From Pseudophaeobacter sp965641885 (GTDB lineage Bacteria > Pseudomonadota > Alphaproteobacteria > Rhodobacterales > Rhodobacteraceae): a stretch of 64,000 nucleotides of DNA. This document shows positions 17,301 through 25,399 of this stretch, one piece after another. The notes under the pieces were generated by a model. The model saw only the letters and a program-made list of their open reading frames with translations, searched no databases and had not been told where the DNA came from. Made by a program: the position numbers and the translations under genes. The stretch is taken from NCBI GenBank assembly GCA_965641885.1, contig OZ282574.1, forward strand, positions 4,030,001-4,094,000, written 5' to 3'. Positions within the stretch are counted from its first letter, which is position 1, and every line of letters begins with the position of its first letter.

Positions 17301-17828
17301 GCGCTGGTACAGGCCCGAGATGCCCGCCGCCTCTTCCAGAATACGGCGGCGCGCCTTGGGCTTGGCGTTGATCAGCTCTGAGATCTGCCCCTGACGCACC
17401 AGCGCCGGGGAATGCGCCCCGGTTGAGGCATCGGCAAACAGCATTTGCACGTCGCGCGCCCGCACGTCCCGACCGTTGGATTTATAGGCGCTGCCCACAT
17501 CGCGGGTAATCCTGCGCACAATTTCCAGCTGATCCGCCTCATTGAACCCAGAGGGCGCCAGCCGGTCCGAATTGTCGATCAGCAGGTTCACCTCGGCAAA
17601 ATTGCGTGCCGAGCGTGAGGTGGTGCCGGCAAAGATCACATCCTCCATGCCGCCGCCGCGCATCGCCTTGGCGCGGGTCTCGCCCATCACCCAGCGCAGC
17701 GCCTCCAGCAGGTTTGACTTGCCGCAGCCATTTGGACCCACCACACCCGTGAGGCCGTCGCCGATGATCAAATCGGTCGGATCTACAAAGCTCTTGAAGC
17801 CCGTCAGCCTGAGTTTGGAAAAGCGCAA
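14373..17828 (-). CDS. smc: Chromosome segregation protein SMC
   Basis: A 1151-aa SMC ATPase, which organises chromosomes with ScpA/ScpB. Walker A is GVVGPNGCGKSN near residue 30; two long coiled coils rich in Glu, Ala and Arg flank a hinge at about residues 490-650 (GYEKALGAALADDLRAPLA onward); the C-terminal head has the LSLLSGGEQTLTA signature and the Walker B CVLDEVDAPLDD. No ATG exists near the conserved N-terminus; the TTG at 17828 gives LRFSKLRLTGFKSF and the length usual for this group, with GGGG just upstream. A further TTG at 17888 would add 20 atypical residues. Confidence 0.96.
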   Translation of the reverse strand: MRFSKLRLTGFKSFVDPTDLIIGDGLTGVVGPNGCGKSNLLEALRWVMGETRAKAMRGGGMEDVIFAGTTSRSARNFAEVNLLIDNSDRLAPSGFNEADQLEIVRRITRDVGSAYKSNGRDVRARDVQMLFADASTGAHSPALVRQGQISELINAKPKARRRILEEAAGISGLYQRRHEAELKLKNTEQNLLRVDDVVEQLAGQLGQLSRQARQAQRYRDIGEKLRLAEGMLLYRRWREADDARLSAEQDLTIRLTQAAKGEALSRAAAANRAEAEEGLPPLREEQAIAAAILQRLVVQRDSLGDQEAQARQAIERLVSRIQQLGNDIDREGGLNRDAGETIERLDWEQKELAKAADGHDDRLSEAAELAREAAKTLEAREDHLTQLNEDAARLSARYQSAQRLVEDCRRTLSRAETEGATAQNAQDQAGEALELAGEAFEAALATEEEAREAVEMAEEALAAADETRTETQSLESAARAQRSEAEGELGAIRAEVTALAKLLERDTAESGQILDELSVSPGYEKALGAALADDLRAPLAAVDGPSGWIELPGYARDVPLPDGVEPLAKHVSGPAALARRIGQIGLVDSDTARGLQADLQPGQRLVTLEGDIWRWDGFRAWAEDAPSAAALRLEQLNRLETLKQELERVSARADGTRAAHEVLMRRLEEITQADQNARQARRVADQRVADAARALSRAEAERNLAEGKLETLGIAVARHSEDATGARLQLAEAETAQADLGDLEAARAAVEDSKHAVEAARITMLTHRSSHDELRRDGEARTKRAQQVTKDLSGWRHRLETAERRIAELAERREASQEELEDAHAVPMEIAEKREELSEAIGDAEERRTAASEALVTAEAALRERVQIERDAERLASEGREARARSEALCEAARETVTHAAERISEDQHCTPEALLQQLAVNPDEISNAEELEAEVNRHKRQRDALGAVNLRAEEDAREIQVEHDELVSEKSDLEEAIKTLRSGIASLNREGRERLLTAFEEVNASFANLFTHLFGGGEANLVMVESDDPLDAGLEIMCQPPGKKLSTLSLLSGGEQTLTAMALIFAVFLSNPAPICVLDEVDAPLDDANVTRFCDLLDEMCRQTDTRFLIITHHAVTMARMDRLFGVTMQEKGVSQLVSVDLKKAEALVA

Positions 17829-17955
17829 ATTCGCCCCTGCCTGATTCTTATTGGCATGAGTCCAGCAGCTTCTCAGAGCAGCTGTCAACGCTAACGGTGG
17901 GGCCAGAGCCTGTCTGGTGCGCGAAGTCGGCCCAATCTTGTGGAAAACACTGATT

Positions 17956-18267
17956 TCAGGATGCTGTTTCCGGGCAGTCCAGCACCCCTGTCATCAGCGC
18001 CTGATCCCCCAGCACGCCCGTAACCGCGCAGCCACTGACCACCGCCATCGCCTGTTCTGCCTGCTGGCGCAGGGGTCCCAGACGCGGTGCATATTGCGGA
18101 TTGATCCGGATCGCCTCGGCCAGGTTGCCCCGCACCCGGATATCAAAGGTGCTGCCCTCCACGTGCACCCGCGTGGCGTTGACGCCGTGAAAATGGGGCG
18201 AGGGGTCGGTGCAGGCAACAAGGGGGCACAGCACGCCAAGGGACAGGATGAGCGACAGGATACGCAT
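17956..18267 (-). CDS. Small lipoprotein
   Basis: A 103-aa protein with a lipoprotein signal: MRILSLILSLGVLCPLVAC, lipobox LVAC at about residues 16-19. The mature part has HVEGSTFDIRVRGNLAEAIRINPQYAPRLG and two further cysteines near the C-terminus (VVSGCAVTG, GVLDCPETA) that may form a disulfide. I do not recognise a named family. It lies between the aminotransferase and smc, all on the (-) strand. AGGGG precedes the ATG at 18267. Confidence 0.75.
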   Translation of the reverse strand: MRILSLILSLGVLCPLVACTDPSPHFHGVNATRVHVEGSTFDIRVRGNLAEAIRINPQYAPRLGPLRQQAEQAMAVVSGCAVTGVLGDQALMTGVLDCPETAS

Positions 18268-18338
18268 GACCCCTGAACCTTGGTGCAATCAGAGCGGGAA
18301 TGCCACAAAAACATGCTGCCCGCCGGGAAATCCGCGCG

Positions 18339-19547
18339 TCACACCTGGCGAAGCAGCCGCGCCAAACGACTGATACCGGTGCGGATGTCAGCCTCAGCCA
18401 GAGCCGAGAAGCTGAGGCGCAGCGTATTGCGCCCGGCGCCATCGGCAAAAAAGGCCTGACCCGGGACAAAGGCGATGTTGTCGCTCTCGAGCGCCCGCGT
18501 CAAAAGCTCTGCCGCATCGCTCTCCTTTGGCAGGGTCAGCCAGACAAACATACCACCTTCGGGGCGCGTCCAGCTCACGCCTTCGGGCATGGTCTCCTGC
18601 AGCGCCGAGAGCATGGCATCACGGCGGCTGCCATAGGCCCGCCGCAGCATTGCAACATGAGCGGCAAAGCCCTGTTCTGCCACCTGATGCACCGCCATTT
18701 GGTTGATCGTGGGGGAATGCAGGTCAGCCGCCTGCTTCATCAGCACCAGCTGCGCAATCACCGGCTTTGCCGCCACCACCCAGCCGACCCGCAGCCCCGG
18801 TGACAGGGTTTTCGAAAAAGAGCCGCAATAGACCGTGCGGCAGGCTTCGATACTGCCACGCCGCTGGATCTCAAGCGCCAGGACTGGTGCTACGGCCTCG
18901 CCCTCGTAGCGCAAGGCCTGATAGGCGCCATCCTCGATCACCGCACAGTCCAGCTCGTCGGCACGATCCAGCAGCGCCATGCGCCCCGCCAGGGACAATG
19001 TCTCGCCAGTGGGGTTGGCAAAGTCCGGCGACAGATAGGCAAATTTCACCGCGCCACCTGCCGCTTCTGCGGCCTGTTGATAGCTTAGGGCAGACCGATT
19101 GCCGCCAGAGTTGAGCTGATCATAGCGCGGCTCATAGGCGTTGAAGGCTGCCAGTGCTCCCAGATAGGTCGGCCAGCCCACAAGGGCCGTGTCATTTGCT
19201 GACAGAAACAGTTTTCCAAGATAGTCCAGCGCCTGCTGCGAGCCCGAGGTGATGAGGATATTATCCGTCTCGCAGGGCACCCCGATCCGCATCATCTCTG
19301 CCTTGATCCACTGGCGCAGTGGAAGAAAACCCTCGCTGACAGAATATTGCAACGCCTGCGCCTGCATCTCTGGCGTCAGTGCGGCCTGAAAGGCCTTGGC
19401 AAAGGCCTCGGACGGGAACAGCGCCGGGTCAGGGATGCCCCCGGCAAAGGACAGCAGGCCCGGGCGGTTCAAGAGTTTCAGCAGCTCACGAATTTCAGAA
19501 GCCTTCATGCGCAGGGTCCGGCTGGCAAATAACTGTTGCAAGGACAT
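18339..19547 (-). CDS. PLP-dependent aminotransferase (2-aminoadipate/MocR-like class I)
   Basis: A 402-aa fold-type I aminotransferase. LLSFAGGIPDPALFP near residue 31 is typical of the 2-aminoadipate/kynurenine aminotransferase (LysN/AADAT-like) branch that is also the effector domain of MocR regulators. SGSQQALD, SPDFANPTGET, VIEDGAYQAL and the Schiff-base lysine in CGSFSKTLSPGLRVGW are all present. No helix-turn-helix domain precedes it, so it is an enzyme. The substrate is uncertain; aromatic or branched-chain amino acids are plausible. Divergent from the FadR-type regulator at 19764. Confidence 0.91.
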   Translation of the reverse strand: MSLQQLFASRTLRMKASEIRELLKLLNRPGLLSFAGGIPDPALFPSEAFAKAFQAALTPEMQAQALQYSVSEGFLPLRQWIKAEMMRIGVPCETDNILITSGSQQALDYLGKLFLSANDTALVGWPTYLGALAAFNAYEPRYDQLNSGGNRSALSYQQAAEAAGGAVKFAYLSPDFANPTGETLSLAGRMALLDRADELDCAVIEDGAYQALRYEGEAVAPVLALEIQRRGSIEACRTVYCGSFSKTLSPGLRVGWVVAAKPVIAQLVLMKQAADLHSPTINQMAVHQVAEQGFAAHVAMLRRAYGSRRDAMLSALQETMPEGVSWTRPEGGMFVWLTLPKESDAAELLTRALESDNIAFVPGQAFFADGAGRNTLRLSFSALAEADIRTGISRLARLLRQV

Positions 19548-19763
19548 ATGAGGTCGCTCCTGTGTGTTGATCTCGCCCCATAAGTAGGAATATTACAAAA
19601 TGAGTCAATAGTTATGACCTTTATTTCAGCCATTGTGATCAGGCTTTGCATTTCCTGCGTATGGCTTGAAGCCTTGCGCTGAGCGGGGTCATATGTTTTG
19701 ACCAATTGAGCAAGGAGCCGCAGGGACACCCAGCTCCTATCCTGTGATCAGCCCGAGGCCCCC
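19548..19763. promoter_or_regulatory. Divergent promoter region with candidate operators
   Basis: This 216-nt A+T-richer spacer separates the aminotransferase (-) from a FadR-type regulator (+). Two imperfect dyads are visible: GTCA-ATAGTTA-TGAC at 19602-19616, and TTG-acCAATTGag-CAA at 19698-19713, about 50 nt before the regulator's ATG. TGTGATCAG also occurs twice. Autoregulation and control of the aminotransferase by the regulator are plausible but unproven. Confidence 0.4.
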
Positions 19764-20534
19764 ATGCCCTTTCAAAAAGTTCAGCCCGAGAAACTCTCTG
19801 CCTCTGTGGTGCGCCAGATCGAGCAACTGATCCTGCGCGGCATTCTTTCGCCCGGCGAACGGCTGCCGTCAGAGCGCGAGCTGGCTGAACGGCTCGGCGT
19901 GTCCCGCCCCTCGCTGCGCGATGCGATTGCAGAACTGCAGGAGGGGGGATTGTTGACGGCCAGGGCGGGATCGGGAATCTTTGTGGCCGATGTTCTGGGC
20001 TCGGCTTTCTCGCCGGCGCTGATCCGTCTGTTTGCCAGGCACGACGAGGCGGTGTTTGACTATCTCAACTTTCGCCGCGACATGGAGGGCCTGGCCGCCG
20101 AGCGCGCCGCGCGCTATGGCTCTGATGCCGACCTAAAGCTGATCCAGGCCATTTTTGACAAAATGGTCGCCGCTGGTGATCCCGCCTTGTCGGATGAAGC
20201 GGCCAGTCTCGATGCCCAGTTCCATTCCGCCATCATGGATGCCAGCCACAATGTGGTGATGCTGCATATGATGCGGTCGATGTTTGATTTGCTGCATGAA
20301 GGCGTGTTCTACAACCGGCGCATCATGTTCAGCCGTCACACCACCTATGACGCGCTTTTGGACCAGCACAGCGCCATCAACGCCGCCCTGCAGGCCCGCG
20401 ACCCCGAGGCAGCCCGAGCGGCGGTTGAGGCGCATCTGGACTATGTGAAACAATCGCTGATCGACCACCAACGCGCCGAACGCAACGCCGAGATTGCAAA
20501 GCAGCGTCTGCAGCATGAGACCGGCAAGGGGTAA
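19764..20534 (+). CDS. GntR/FadR family transcriptional regulator with FCD domain
   Basis: A 256-aa DNA-binding protein. The N-terminal winged helix-turn-helix shows the GntR signature GERLPSERELAERLGVSRPSLRDAI split over residues 31-56. An all-alpha FCD domain follows (FRRDMEGLAAERAA, LDAQFHSAIMDASHN, HSAINAALQARDPEAARAAVEAHL) with the metal/ligand Asp-His-His-His pattern. It resembles PdhR/GlcC/LldR-type regulators, which bind small carboxylates. The neighbouring divergent aminotransferase is a candidate target. Confidence 0.91.
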   Translation: MPFQKVQPEKLSASVVRQIEQLILRGILSPGERLPSERELAERLGVSRPSLRDAIAELQEGGLLTARAGSGIFVADVLGSAFSPALIRLFARHDEAVFDYLNFRRDMEGLAAERAARYGSDADLKLIQAIFDKMVAAGDPALSDEAASLDAQFHSAIMDASHNVVMLHMMRSMFDLLHEGVFYNRRIMFSRHTTYDALLDQHSAINAALQARDPEAARAAVEAHLDYVKQSLIDHQRAERNAEIAKQRLQHETGKG

Positions 20535-20690
20535 CGCGTCTCTCTTGCCAGAGGTGCCGGTCGCATTCGCTGCACGAAGCCCCCTTTGAGACCATTGTGA
20601 CCAATGCTGAGGGTTACAGTTTGTTGGCCGATATAGAGCCTGCGGAAGCGTTTGCCTGCTACATTCACTCCGTCGCCTATTCCTATGTTC

Positions 20691-20720
20691 TGGCGGTCCA
20701 TAAGAAAGCACGGACCGCCA
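20691..20720. repeat. Perfect 9-bp inverted repeat at the edge of a low-G+C patch
   Basis: TGGCGGTCC (20691-20699) and GGACCGCCA (20712-20720) form a perfect stem with a 12-nt loop, 12 nt beyond the stop of the exported MBL protein. No T-run follows on either strand. The remaining spacer (20535-20690) has a short open frame without recognisable features. It could be a terminator without U-tract or a remnant of an insertion boundary. Confidence 0.45.
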
Positions 20721-20732
20721 AATGGATTGATG

Positions 20733-21704
20733 CTAGCAACCGCTAACGCAAGTGCCATCACTATCGAATTCCATGGTTCGACCGCTCAACGGGATATGAA
20801 CCGGCATCGTCGCCAAATCGCGGAACTTTGCAGTTCGAGTTCCTGCAACGACTTCGCCGCCTTTGGTCGCTTCTTCGTTCGCATGGGACGGAATAACAGA
20901 TTTTGGCTGAACAAGTTCATTCACCACATAGGCGGCTTCGGCTGGGCCAGTCGTAAAGGTGTCGCCAATGTTGATCACGACCAAGTCTGCCCCATAGTAG
21001 CCCCGTACCACCTTCTCTTGTTCTGCCGTCATACCTGTATCACCGGACAGGTAAGCGACCAATCCATTGGAAAACCGCAGAATGTAACCAGTAGGTGGCC
21101 CAACATAACCACCAATACCAGCGGCTTTCATCGCCTCGCCCATCTCTCCGCCGATAAGAGAATGATGAACGCCGTTACTGTGGACTGCAGGCACCGTTGA
21201 TACACCAACACCCCCAACCATGTGTGTTGCTCCAAAGCGGGCCAGCACTGAATTTTTTGGATCGCCGCCAAGAGATTCTAGTTTGGCGCCAAAAAATGCC
21301 GGCATCTCGCTACCGGTTACGATTTTGGCCCCCTTCGCGTGGGCAATTCTTACGACATTTGTTTCAGGCACAGCCGGTACCGAAAGATCCGGTTTGGCAC
21401 AGGAACCCGCGTCGACCGCACTGGTGTGTCGGGCACCGACGTGATCTGCGTGCATGTGGGTGACCAGCAAGGCATCCAGAGATCCAAGTCGTGGATCGTC
21501 CGCCCCAGCAACGGTCATTCCGGCATCGTACAGAATGCGAGTTCCGTCGGGGTCCTCAAACAACATGGCGCGGTCTAGACGACAGAACTCGCCAGAAATG
21601 CCTCCGAGTGGCGTGACTTTGACATTTTGTGCCGAAGCTGCAGTCGCTGCGGCCATGGCTAGCCCAAATACGCCCGCCAGTTTCATAACGCTTTTGTTCT
21701 TCAT
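20733..21704 (-). CDS. Exported metallo-beta-lactamase-fold hydrolase (UlaG-like)
   Basis: A 323-aa protein with a signal peptide (MKLAGVFGLAMAAATAASAQ within the first 28 residues) and an intact MBL metal site: THMHADHVGA, a later His in VPAVHSNGVHH, Asp in YLSGDTGMT and His in VIPSHANEE. It resembles the UlaG/YtnP-like MBL hydrolases that open lactone or phosphoester bonds; an exported form could act on signal lactones or xenobiotics. Of two adjacent ATGs, 21704 has better spacing from AGGAGG. Codon and base use are visibly less G+C-rich than the neighbours, and the flanks are A+T-rich, suggesting acquisition by transfer. Confidence 0.87.
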   Translation of the reverse strand: MKNKSVMKLAGVFGLAMAAATAASAQNVKVTPLGGISGEFCRLDRAMLFEDPDGTRILYDAGMTVAGADDPRLGSLDALLVTHMHADHVGARHTSAVDAGSCAKPDLSVPAVPETNVVRIAHAKGAKIVTGSEMPAFFGAKLESLGGDPKNSVLARFGATHMVGGVGVSTVPAVHSNGVHHSLIGGEMGEAMKAAGIGGYVGPPTGYILRFSNGLVAYLSGDTGMTAEQEKVVRGYYGADLVVINIGDTFTTGPAEAAYVVNELVQPKSVIPSHANEEATKGGEVVAGTRTAKFRDLATMPVHIPLSGRTMEFDSDGTCVSGC

Positions 21705-21894
21705 CATTACCTCCTTTTTATCGATTATTTTTCAATTATTACCAAAAAGTAGTCAAAAAGGAAGTCGTTATGATCAAGTCATCAAATACCCTCAAATCGG
21801 GTAGACCAGTTCAACAGTGTTATGGGAGACGGTATCCTCCAATAGATCAAAAAGAACGATCGGGGCCTGCTTGAAAGGCAATTTCGAGGGTACA

Positions 21895-21923
21895 GAAAAA
21901 AACCCGGCCACTAGGGCCGGGTT
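21895..21923 (-). terminator. Intrinsic terminator of the atpIBEF'F operon
   Basis: AACCCGGCC (21901-21909) and GGCCGGGTT (21915-21923) form a perfect 9-bp stem with a 5-nt loop; on the (-) strand it is followed by a run of seven to eight T. It lies 33 nt after the atpF stop. Confidence 0.9.
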
Positions 21924-21955
21924 CTTTAGCACTCAATACTGTGATCTTTGTTCGA

Positions 21956-22516
21956 TCAGTGCAGCTTTGCGTTCACATCAGCAATAGAAGCCTCGATCAG
22001 CTTGTTGGCCTCGGTGGCTGTCATCTGCTTGGCGATCACACGATCGGCAGCAGCAACAGCAATCGAGATCGCCTGATCGCGGACTTCATTCACAGCCGCA
22101 GCCTGTGCTGACGTAATCTGCTCTTCAGCAGCCGCCAGACGGCGTGCGATAGATGCCGCAAGCTCTTCTTTGGCGTCTTCAGCAGCAGCGGCTGCATCTT
22201 CACGGGCCGCAGCCACGATACGATCCGCTTGCGCCTGAACTTCCTGCTGCTTGCGCTCATAAGAAGCCAGAATGGTCTGGGCTTCTTCACGCAGAGCACG
22301 GGCTTCATCCAGCTCGCTCTGAATGCCTTCGGCGCGGGCGTCCAGCTGGCCACCCAACAGACCGGGCACTTTGACAAAAAGCAAAATGCCGACAAACAGA
22401 AGAAAGCCGAGCAGAACAACAAAGTTGGTGTTGCTCATCGACAGAAACGGGCCAGAGGCGGCGAAGGCCGGGCTGGTGGCACCAAGGGTGAGGGCAATTG
22501 CCAGAACTGTGCGCAT
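21956..22516 (-). CDS. atpF: F0F1 ATP synthase subunit b
   Basis: A 186-aa peripheral-stalk subunit. An N-terminal leader-like stretch (MRTVLAIALTLGATSPAFA) precedes the membrane helix (NFVVLLGFLLFVGILLFV) and a long amphipathic, Ala/Glu/Arg-rich coiled coil that reaches F1. It is the last gene of the F0 operon, 4 nt after atpF'. Having both b and b' indicates a heterodimeric stalk as in photosynthetic bacteria and alphaproteobacteria. Confidence 0.95.
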   Translation of the reverse strand: MRTVLAIALTLGATSPAFAASGPFLSMSNTNFVVLLGFLLFVGILLFVKVPGLLGGQLDARAEGIQSELDEARALREEAQTILASYERKQQEVQAQADRIVAAAREDAAAAAEDAKEELAASIARRLAAAEEQITSAQAAAVNEVRDQAISIAVAAADRVIAKQMTATEANKLIEASIADVNAKLH

Positions 22517-22520
22517 GTCC

Positions 22521-23069
22521 TTATCCTTTCATCCGTTCAGCAACCGCAGCAGCGATCACTTTTGCATCTGCTTTGCCACCCAGGGCGGCAACCAGAGCTT
22601 CGGCTGTATCAGCCGCCACAACCTTTACGCTTTCCAGCGCGCCGGCCTTGATCTCAGCAATGGCTTTTTCAGACTCGGCTGCTTTTGCAGAGATCTGAAC
22701 GTCGGCCTTGGCAATCGCTTCGTCCAGGCCAACCTGGATTTCAGCGCGTGTTTCAGCTGCGATACGCTGGGCCTCGGCACGGGCATCCGCCAGCGCCTTG
22801 TTATAGGCGTCTTCGGCTGCAACCGCTTTGGCTTTAAGATCTTCGGCTGCTGCCAGATCGTTGGTGATGGTCCCCTGACGCTCTGCCAGAACCGCAGCAA
22901 TGCGGGGCAGCGCGACACGCGACAAAATGAGATAGATCACGACGAGCGTGACCGCGAGCCAGAAGATCTGGTTCGAAAAGGTCGAGAAATCCAGCTGCGG
23001 CATGCCCGGAGCCGAACCCTGCGCTGCCTCAGCGGCGCCATGACCTGCGTCTTGCGTATTAGATGCCAT
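22521..23069 (-). CDS. atpF': F0F1 ATP synthase subunit b'
   Basis: A 182-aa second peripheral-stalk subunit. The membrane helix is at about residues 30-52 (QIFWLAVTLVVIYLILSRVALPRI) preceded by the MPQLDFSTF motif typical of b' proteins, then an Ala/Glu-rich coiled coil. Encoded between atpE and atpF. Some databases name it atpG or atpX in this group. Confidence 0.94.
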   Translation of the reverse strand: MASNTQDAGHGAAEAAQGSAPGMPQLDFSTFSNQIFWLAVTLVVIYLILSRVALPRIAAVLAERQGTITNDLAAAEDLKAKAVAAEDAYNKALADARAEAQRIAAETRAEIQVGLDEAIAKADVQISAKAAESEKAIAEIKAGALESVKVVAADTAEALVAALGGKADAKVIAAAVAERMKG

Positions 23070-23156
23070 GTCGTTCTCCTTGGGAACTTGCCGTTACATC
23101 GGGCGGTGGACCATAGGGCCTACCGCCCGACCGTAAGGATAAAGCGTCCTAAGGTC

Positions 23157-23393
23157 TTAGACTGCAAACATCAGCAGCAGAGCAACCAGGAACGAGAAGA
23201 TGCCCAGGGCTTCTGCAAAGGCGATGCCGATGAAGAGGGTAGCTGTCTGGCCGGCGGCTGCCGAAGGGTTGCGCAGTGCGCCTGCCAGGAAGTTGCCGGC
23301 TACGTGGCCAACACCGATTGCGGCTGCGCCGGAACCGATTGCTGCGAGGCCTGCGCCGATGAACTGACCGAGTTGTGCGATATCGCCTTCCAT
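23157..23393 (-). CDS. atpE: F0F1 ATP synthase subunit c
   Basis: A 78-aa proteolipid of the rotor ring with two membrane helices. The first is Gly/Ala-rich (IGAGLAAIGSGAAAIGVGHVAGN), the polar loop contains ALRNPSAAAGQ, and the second carries the proton-binding Glu in IGIAFAEALGIFSF. I see no extra Na+-coordinating pattern, so proton specificity is expected. ATG at 23393 starts MEGDIAQLG; the longer open frame upstream is rejected because of family length and the GGAG upstream. Confidence 0.97.
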   Translation of the reverse strand: MEGDIAQLGQFIGAGLAAIGSGAAAIGVGHVAGNFLAGALRNPSAAAGQTATLFIGIAFAEALGIFSFLVALLLMFAV

Positions 23394-23480
23394 GGGTATT
23401 CTCCTTACGATGGAATGTGGTGATGAGGGATCTGGATGAGCCAAAAGCGGCTCACCCGGTAAACTGTTGTTGTCCTGGCC

Positions 23481-24281
23481 TTAGTGGCTCGGGTGCAGGG
23501 CATCCTTGAGATACACGCAGGTCAGGATGGTAAAGACATAGGCCTGGATAAAGGCCACCAGAACTTCGAGAGCGTAGACTGCGGTGATCGCAAAGATCGG
23601 CAGGAAGCTGAACAGCCCCAGTGCGCCGGCAAAGCCTGCAAAAACCTTCAGAACCGCGTGGCCCGCCATGACGTTGCCTGCCAGACGAATGCTGTGGCTC
23701 ACGGGGCGTACGAAGTAGGAAATCAGCTCGATGATGGCCAGGATGGGGCGCAGCGCCAGCGGCGCGCTCGAAACCCAGAAGAGGCCAAGGAAACCAGCGC
23801 CATTTTTGACAAAACCAACGATGGTCACGGTCAGGAACACCAGCCCCGCCAGGATCGCGGTGATAGCGATATGCGAGGTGCTGGTAAAGGACATCGGCAG
23901 CAGGCCCAGGAAGTTGGCCATCAGGATGAACAGGAACAGGGTCATGATATAGGGGAAGAACTTGATGCCGTCTTTGCCGGCAACGTCTTCGACCATCTTG
24001 TAGATAAAGCCATAGGTCAGCTCTGCCAGCGATTGCGCGCGGCTTGGCACGATGGCGCGGCGCGAAGAGCCAACAACCATCAAGAGGAAGACACAGACAA
24101 CAGCAAGGGCCAGCCAGAGCGTCATATTGGTGATTGCGAACATGCTGACGCTATCGCCAACAATCGGGCTCACAACGAATTGGTCCATCGGATGGATCGC
24201 CAGCGCCGCATGCTCAGGTGCGAAAAACACGCCGGACACCACAACCAGTGCCAATGCTACGTAAAAGAACAGCTTACCCAT
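23481..24281 (-). CDS. atpB: F0F1 ATP synthase subunit a
   Basis: A 266-aa multi-spanning stator subunit that forms the proton channel with the c-ring. The essential Arg is in SHSIRLAGNVMAGHAVL, and the HPMDQFVVSP segment near residue 32 is typical. The N-terminal hydrophobic stretch (GKLFFYVALALVVVSGVFFAP) is more extended than in many relatives. Start ATG at 24281 has AGGAG upstream; it follows atpI by 37 nt. Confidence 0.95.
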   Translation of the reverse strand: MGKLFFYVALALVVVSGVFFAPEHAALAIHPMDQFVVSPIVGDSVSMFAITNMTLWLALAVVCVFLLMVVGSSRRAIVPSRAQSLAELTYGFIYKMVEDVAGKDGIKFFPYIMTLFLFILMANFLGLLPMSFTSTSHIAITAILAGLVFLTVTIVGFVKNGAGFLGLFWVSSAPLALRPILAIIELISYFVRPVSHSIRLAGNVMAGHAVLKVFAGFAGALGLFSFLPIFAITAVYALEVLVAFIQAYVFTILTCVYLKDALHPSH

Positions 24282-24318
24282 CGTTCCGCTTCTCCTGTCG
24301 TCGGCTGTTGATCTTTGA

Positions 24319-24669
24319 TCAATCCCGAGCTTTTGCATTTTCGTCGGCCGCTTCGGCCAGTTGCTTTTCCTGGATTTCCTGCGCGGTGCGAAGCATCACC
24401 TTCACGCCAGCGGCAAGTCCCAGCATTATAAACAGCACCATAAAGATAGGCAGGGTCCCAAAGAGCAGGTCCAGCCCGTATCCGATGCCAAAGCCGATCC
24501 CAAGACCGACCACCAATTCTATCACCATCCGCCAGGCCTGATTGGCCATTGAATAGTGCTCATCCACGCGCGGCTTGGGCGCTTGTGCCTTATGCGCCGC
24601 TGCCAGCTTGGCCTCCAGCTGCGCCATGCGCTGCTTTTGGTCATCCTCTGTCACGGGCGCCATCCTCAC
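24319..24669 (-). CDS. atpI: F0F1 ATP synthase assembly protein I (AtpI/AtpZ)
   Basis: A 116-aa membrane protein with two helices (VIELVVGLGIGFGIGYGLDLLFG and PIFMVLFIMLGLAAGVKVML) and charged ends, first in the F0 operon. AtpI-type proteins help assemble the c-ring and may carry Mg2+. Two starts are possible: GTG at 24669 with AGGA 6 nt upstream, or ATG at 24663; the GTG has the better spacing. Confidence 0.9.
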   Translation of the reverse strand: MRMAPVTEDDQKQRMAQLEAKLAAAHKAQAPKPRVDEHYSMANQAWRMVIELVVGLGIGFGIGYGLDLLFGTLPIFMVLFIMLGLAAGVKVMLRTAQEIQEKQLAEAADENAKARD

Positions 24670-24966
24670 GTGAATTCCTGATGCAGGTGCTAAGGCGCTG
24701 GGGCCGCAGAGTCAATTGTTCAAGAGTCGCAGAAAGAAATCAGTCAAGCGATTGAAAAAAAACAGGTATTACCCAGCCACATGTTAACTTATTAGCCGAC
24801 TGCCCAGATTTCTGCTGCCAAAACGCCCGTTTTACATATTCAACCATTTGGTTGATTTTGGAAATCCGCGCAGCTAACCCTGCTTAAAGGGTGCGAAATG
24901 TCGGGTCTCATGCCCCGCGCAGCCCATTGGAGTCCTGGGGAGACCTAGATTAAAGAGAAGTCTTGA
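24670..24966. promoter_or_regulatory. Divergent promoter region, atp operon and Nudix gene
   Basis: On the (-) strand TTGACT (24715-24710) and TTAGCA (24693-24688), separated by 16 nt, make a plausible sigma70-type promoter for atpI, although it would leave a very short leader. Toward the (+) strand gene two small dyads occur: CAACCA-TT-TGGTTG (24841-24854) and ACCCT-N6-AGGGT (24877-24892). Otherwise the 297-nt spacer is A+T-rich and empty. Confidence 0.4.
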
Positions 24967-25380
24967 ATGAAAGAATATGCCTGCGCCCTCTTGGTCAATG
25001 ATGGGCACCTGTTGCTTGGCAAACGCGCGCCCTACCGCAAGACATGTGCCTCAAAATGGGATGTCATAGGCGGCTGCATAGAACAGGGAGAGACCCGTGA
25101 GGCCGCCCTGCATCGTGAGTTGCAGGAGGAGATCGCCATCGTGCCGCAGGCGGCGCAGTGGTTTGCCACCCTTTCGGACCCCGATGTGACCCCCGAAGAT
25201 CCGCCACTCTACCATTTCTTTCGACTGGAACACTGGAGCGGCACACCCGTTATCAACAATAATGAGCACACGGAACTGGCCTGGTTTCCCCTGCGCCAGA
25301 TCGGCAGCTGGCCAGATCTGGCGCGACCTGAGTACCCGGATCTTTTTGCCCGGCTTGCCGACTTTTATTCACGCCAATAG
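24967..25380 (+). CDS. Nudix hydrolase
   Basis: A 137-aa protein with a Nudix box at about residues 37-59: GCIEQGE followed by TREAALHRELQEE, matching G-x5-E-x7-REUxEE. The usual Gly two residues after the EE pair is Ala here. The family hydrolyses nucleoside diphosphates linked to another moiety, using Mg2+ bound by the Glu cluster; the substrate cannot be predicted, though it resembles MutT-like or 8-oxo-dGTP type proteins. Followed 19 nt later by an ArsR-family gene on the same strand. Confidence 0.9.
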   Translation: MKEYACALLVNDGHLLLGKRAPYRKTCASKWDVIGGCIEQGETREAALHRELQEEIAIVPQAAQWFATLSDPDVTPEDPPLYHFFRLEHWSGTPVINNNEHTELAWFPLRQIGSWPDLARPEYPDLFARLADFYSRQ

Positions 25381-25399
25381 CAGTCTAGGGTCGCGCCAC

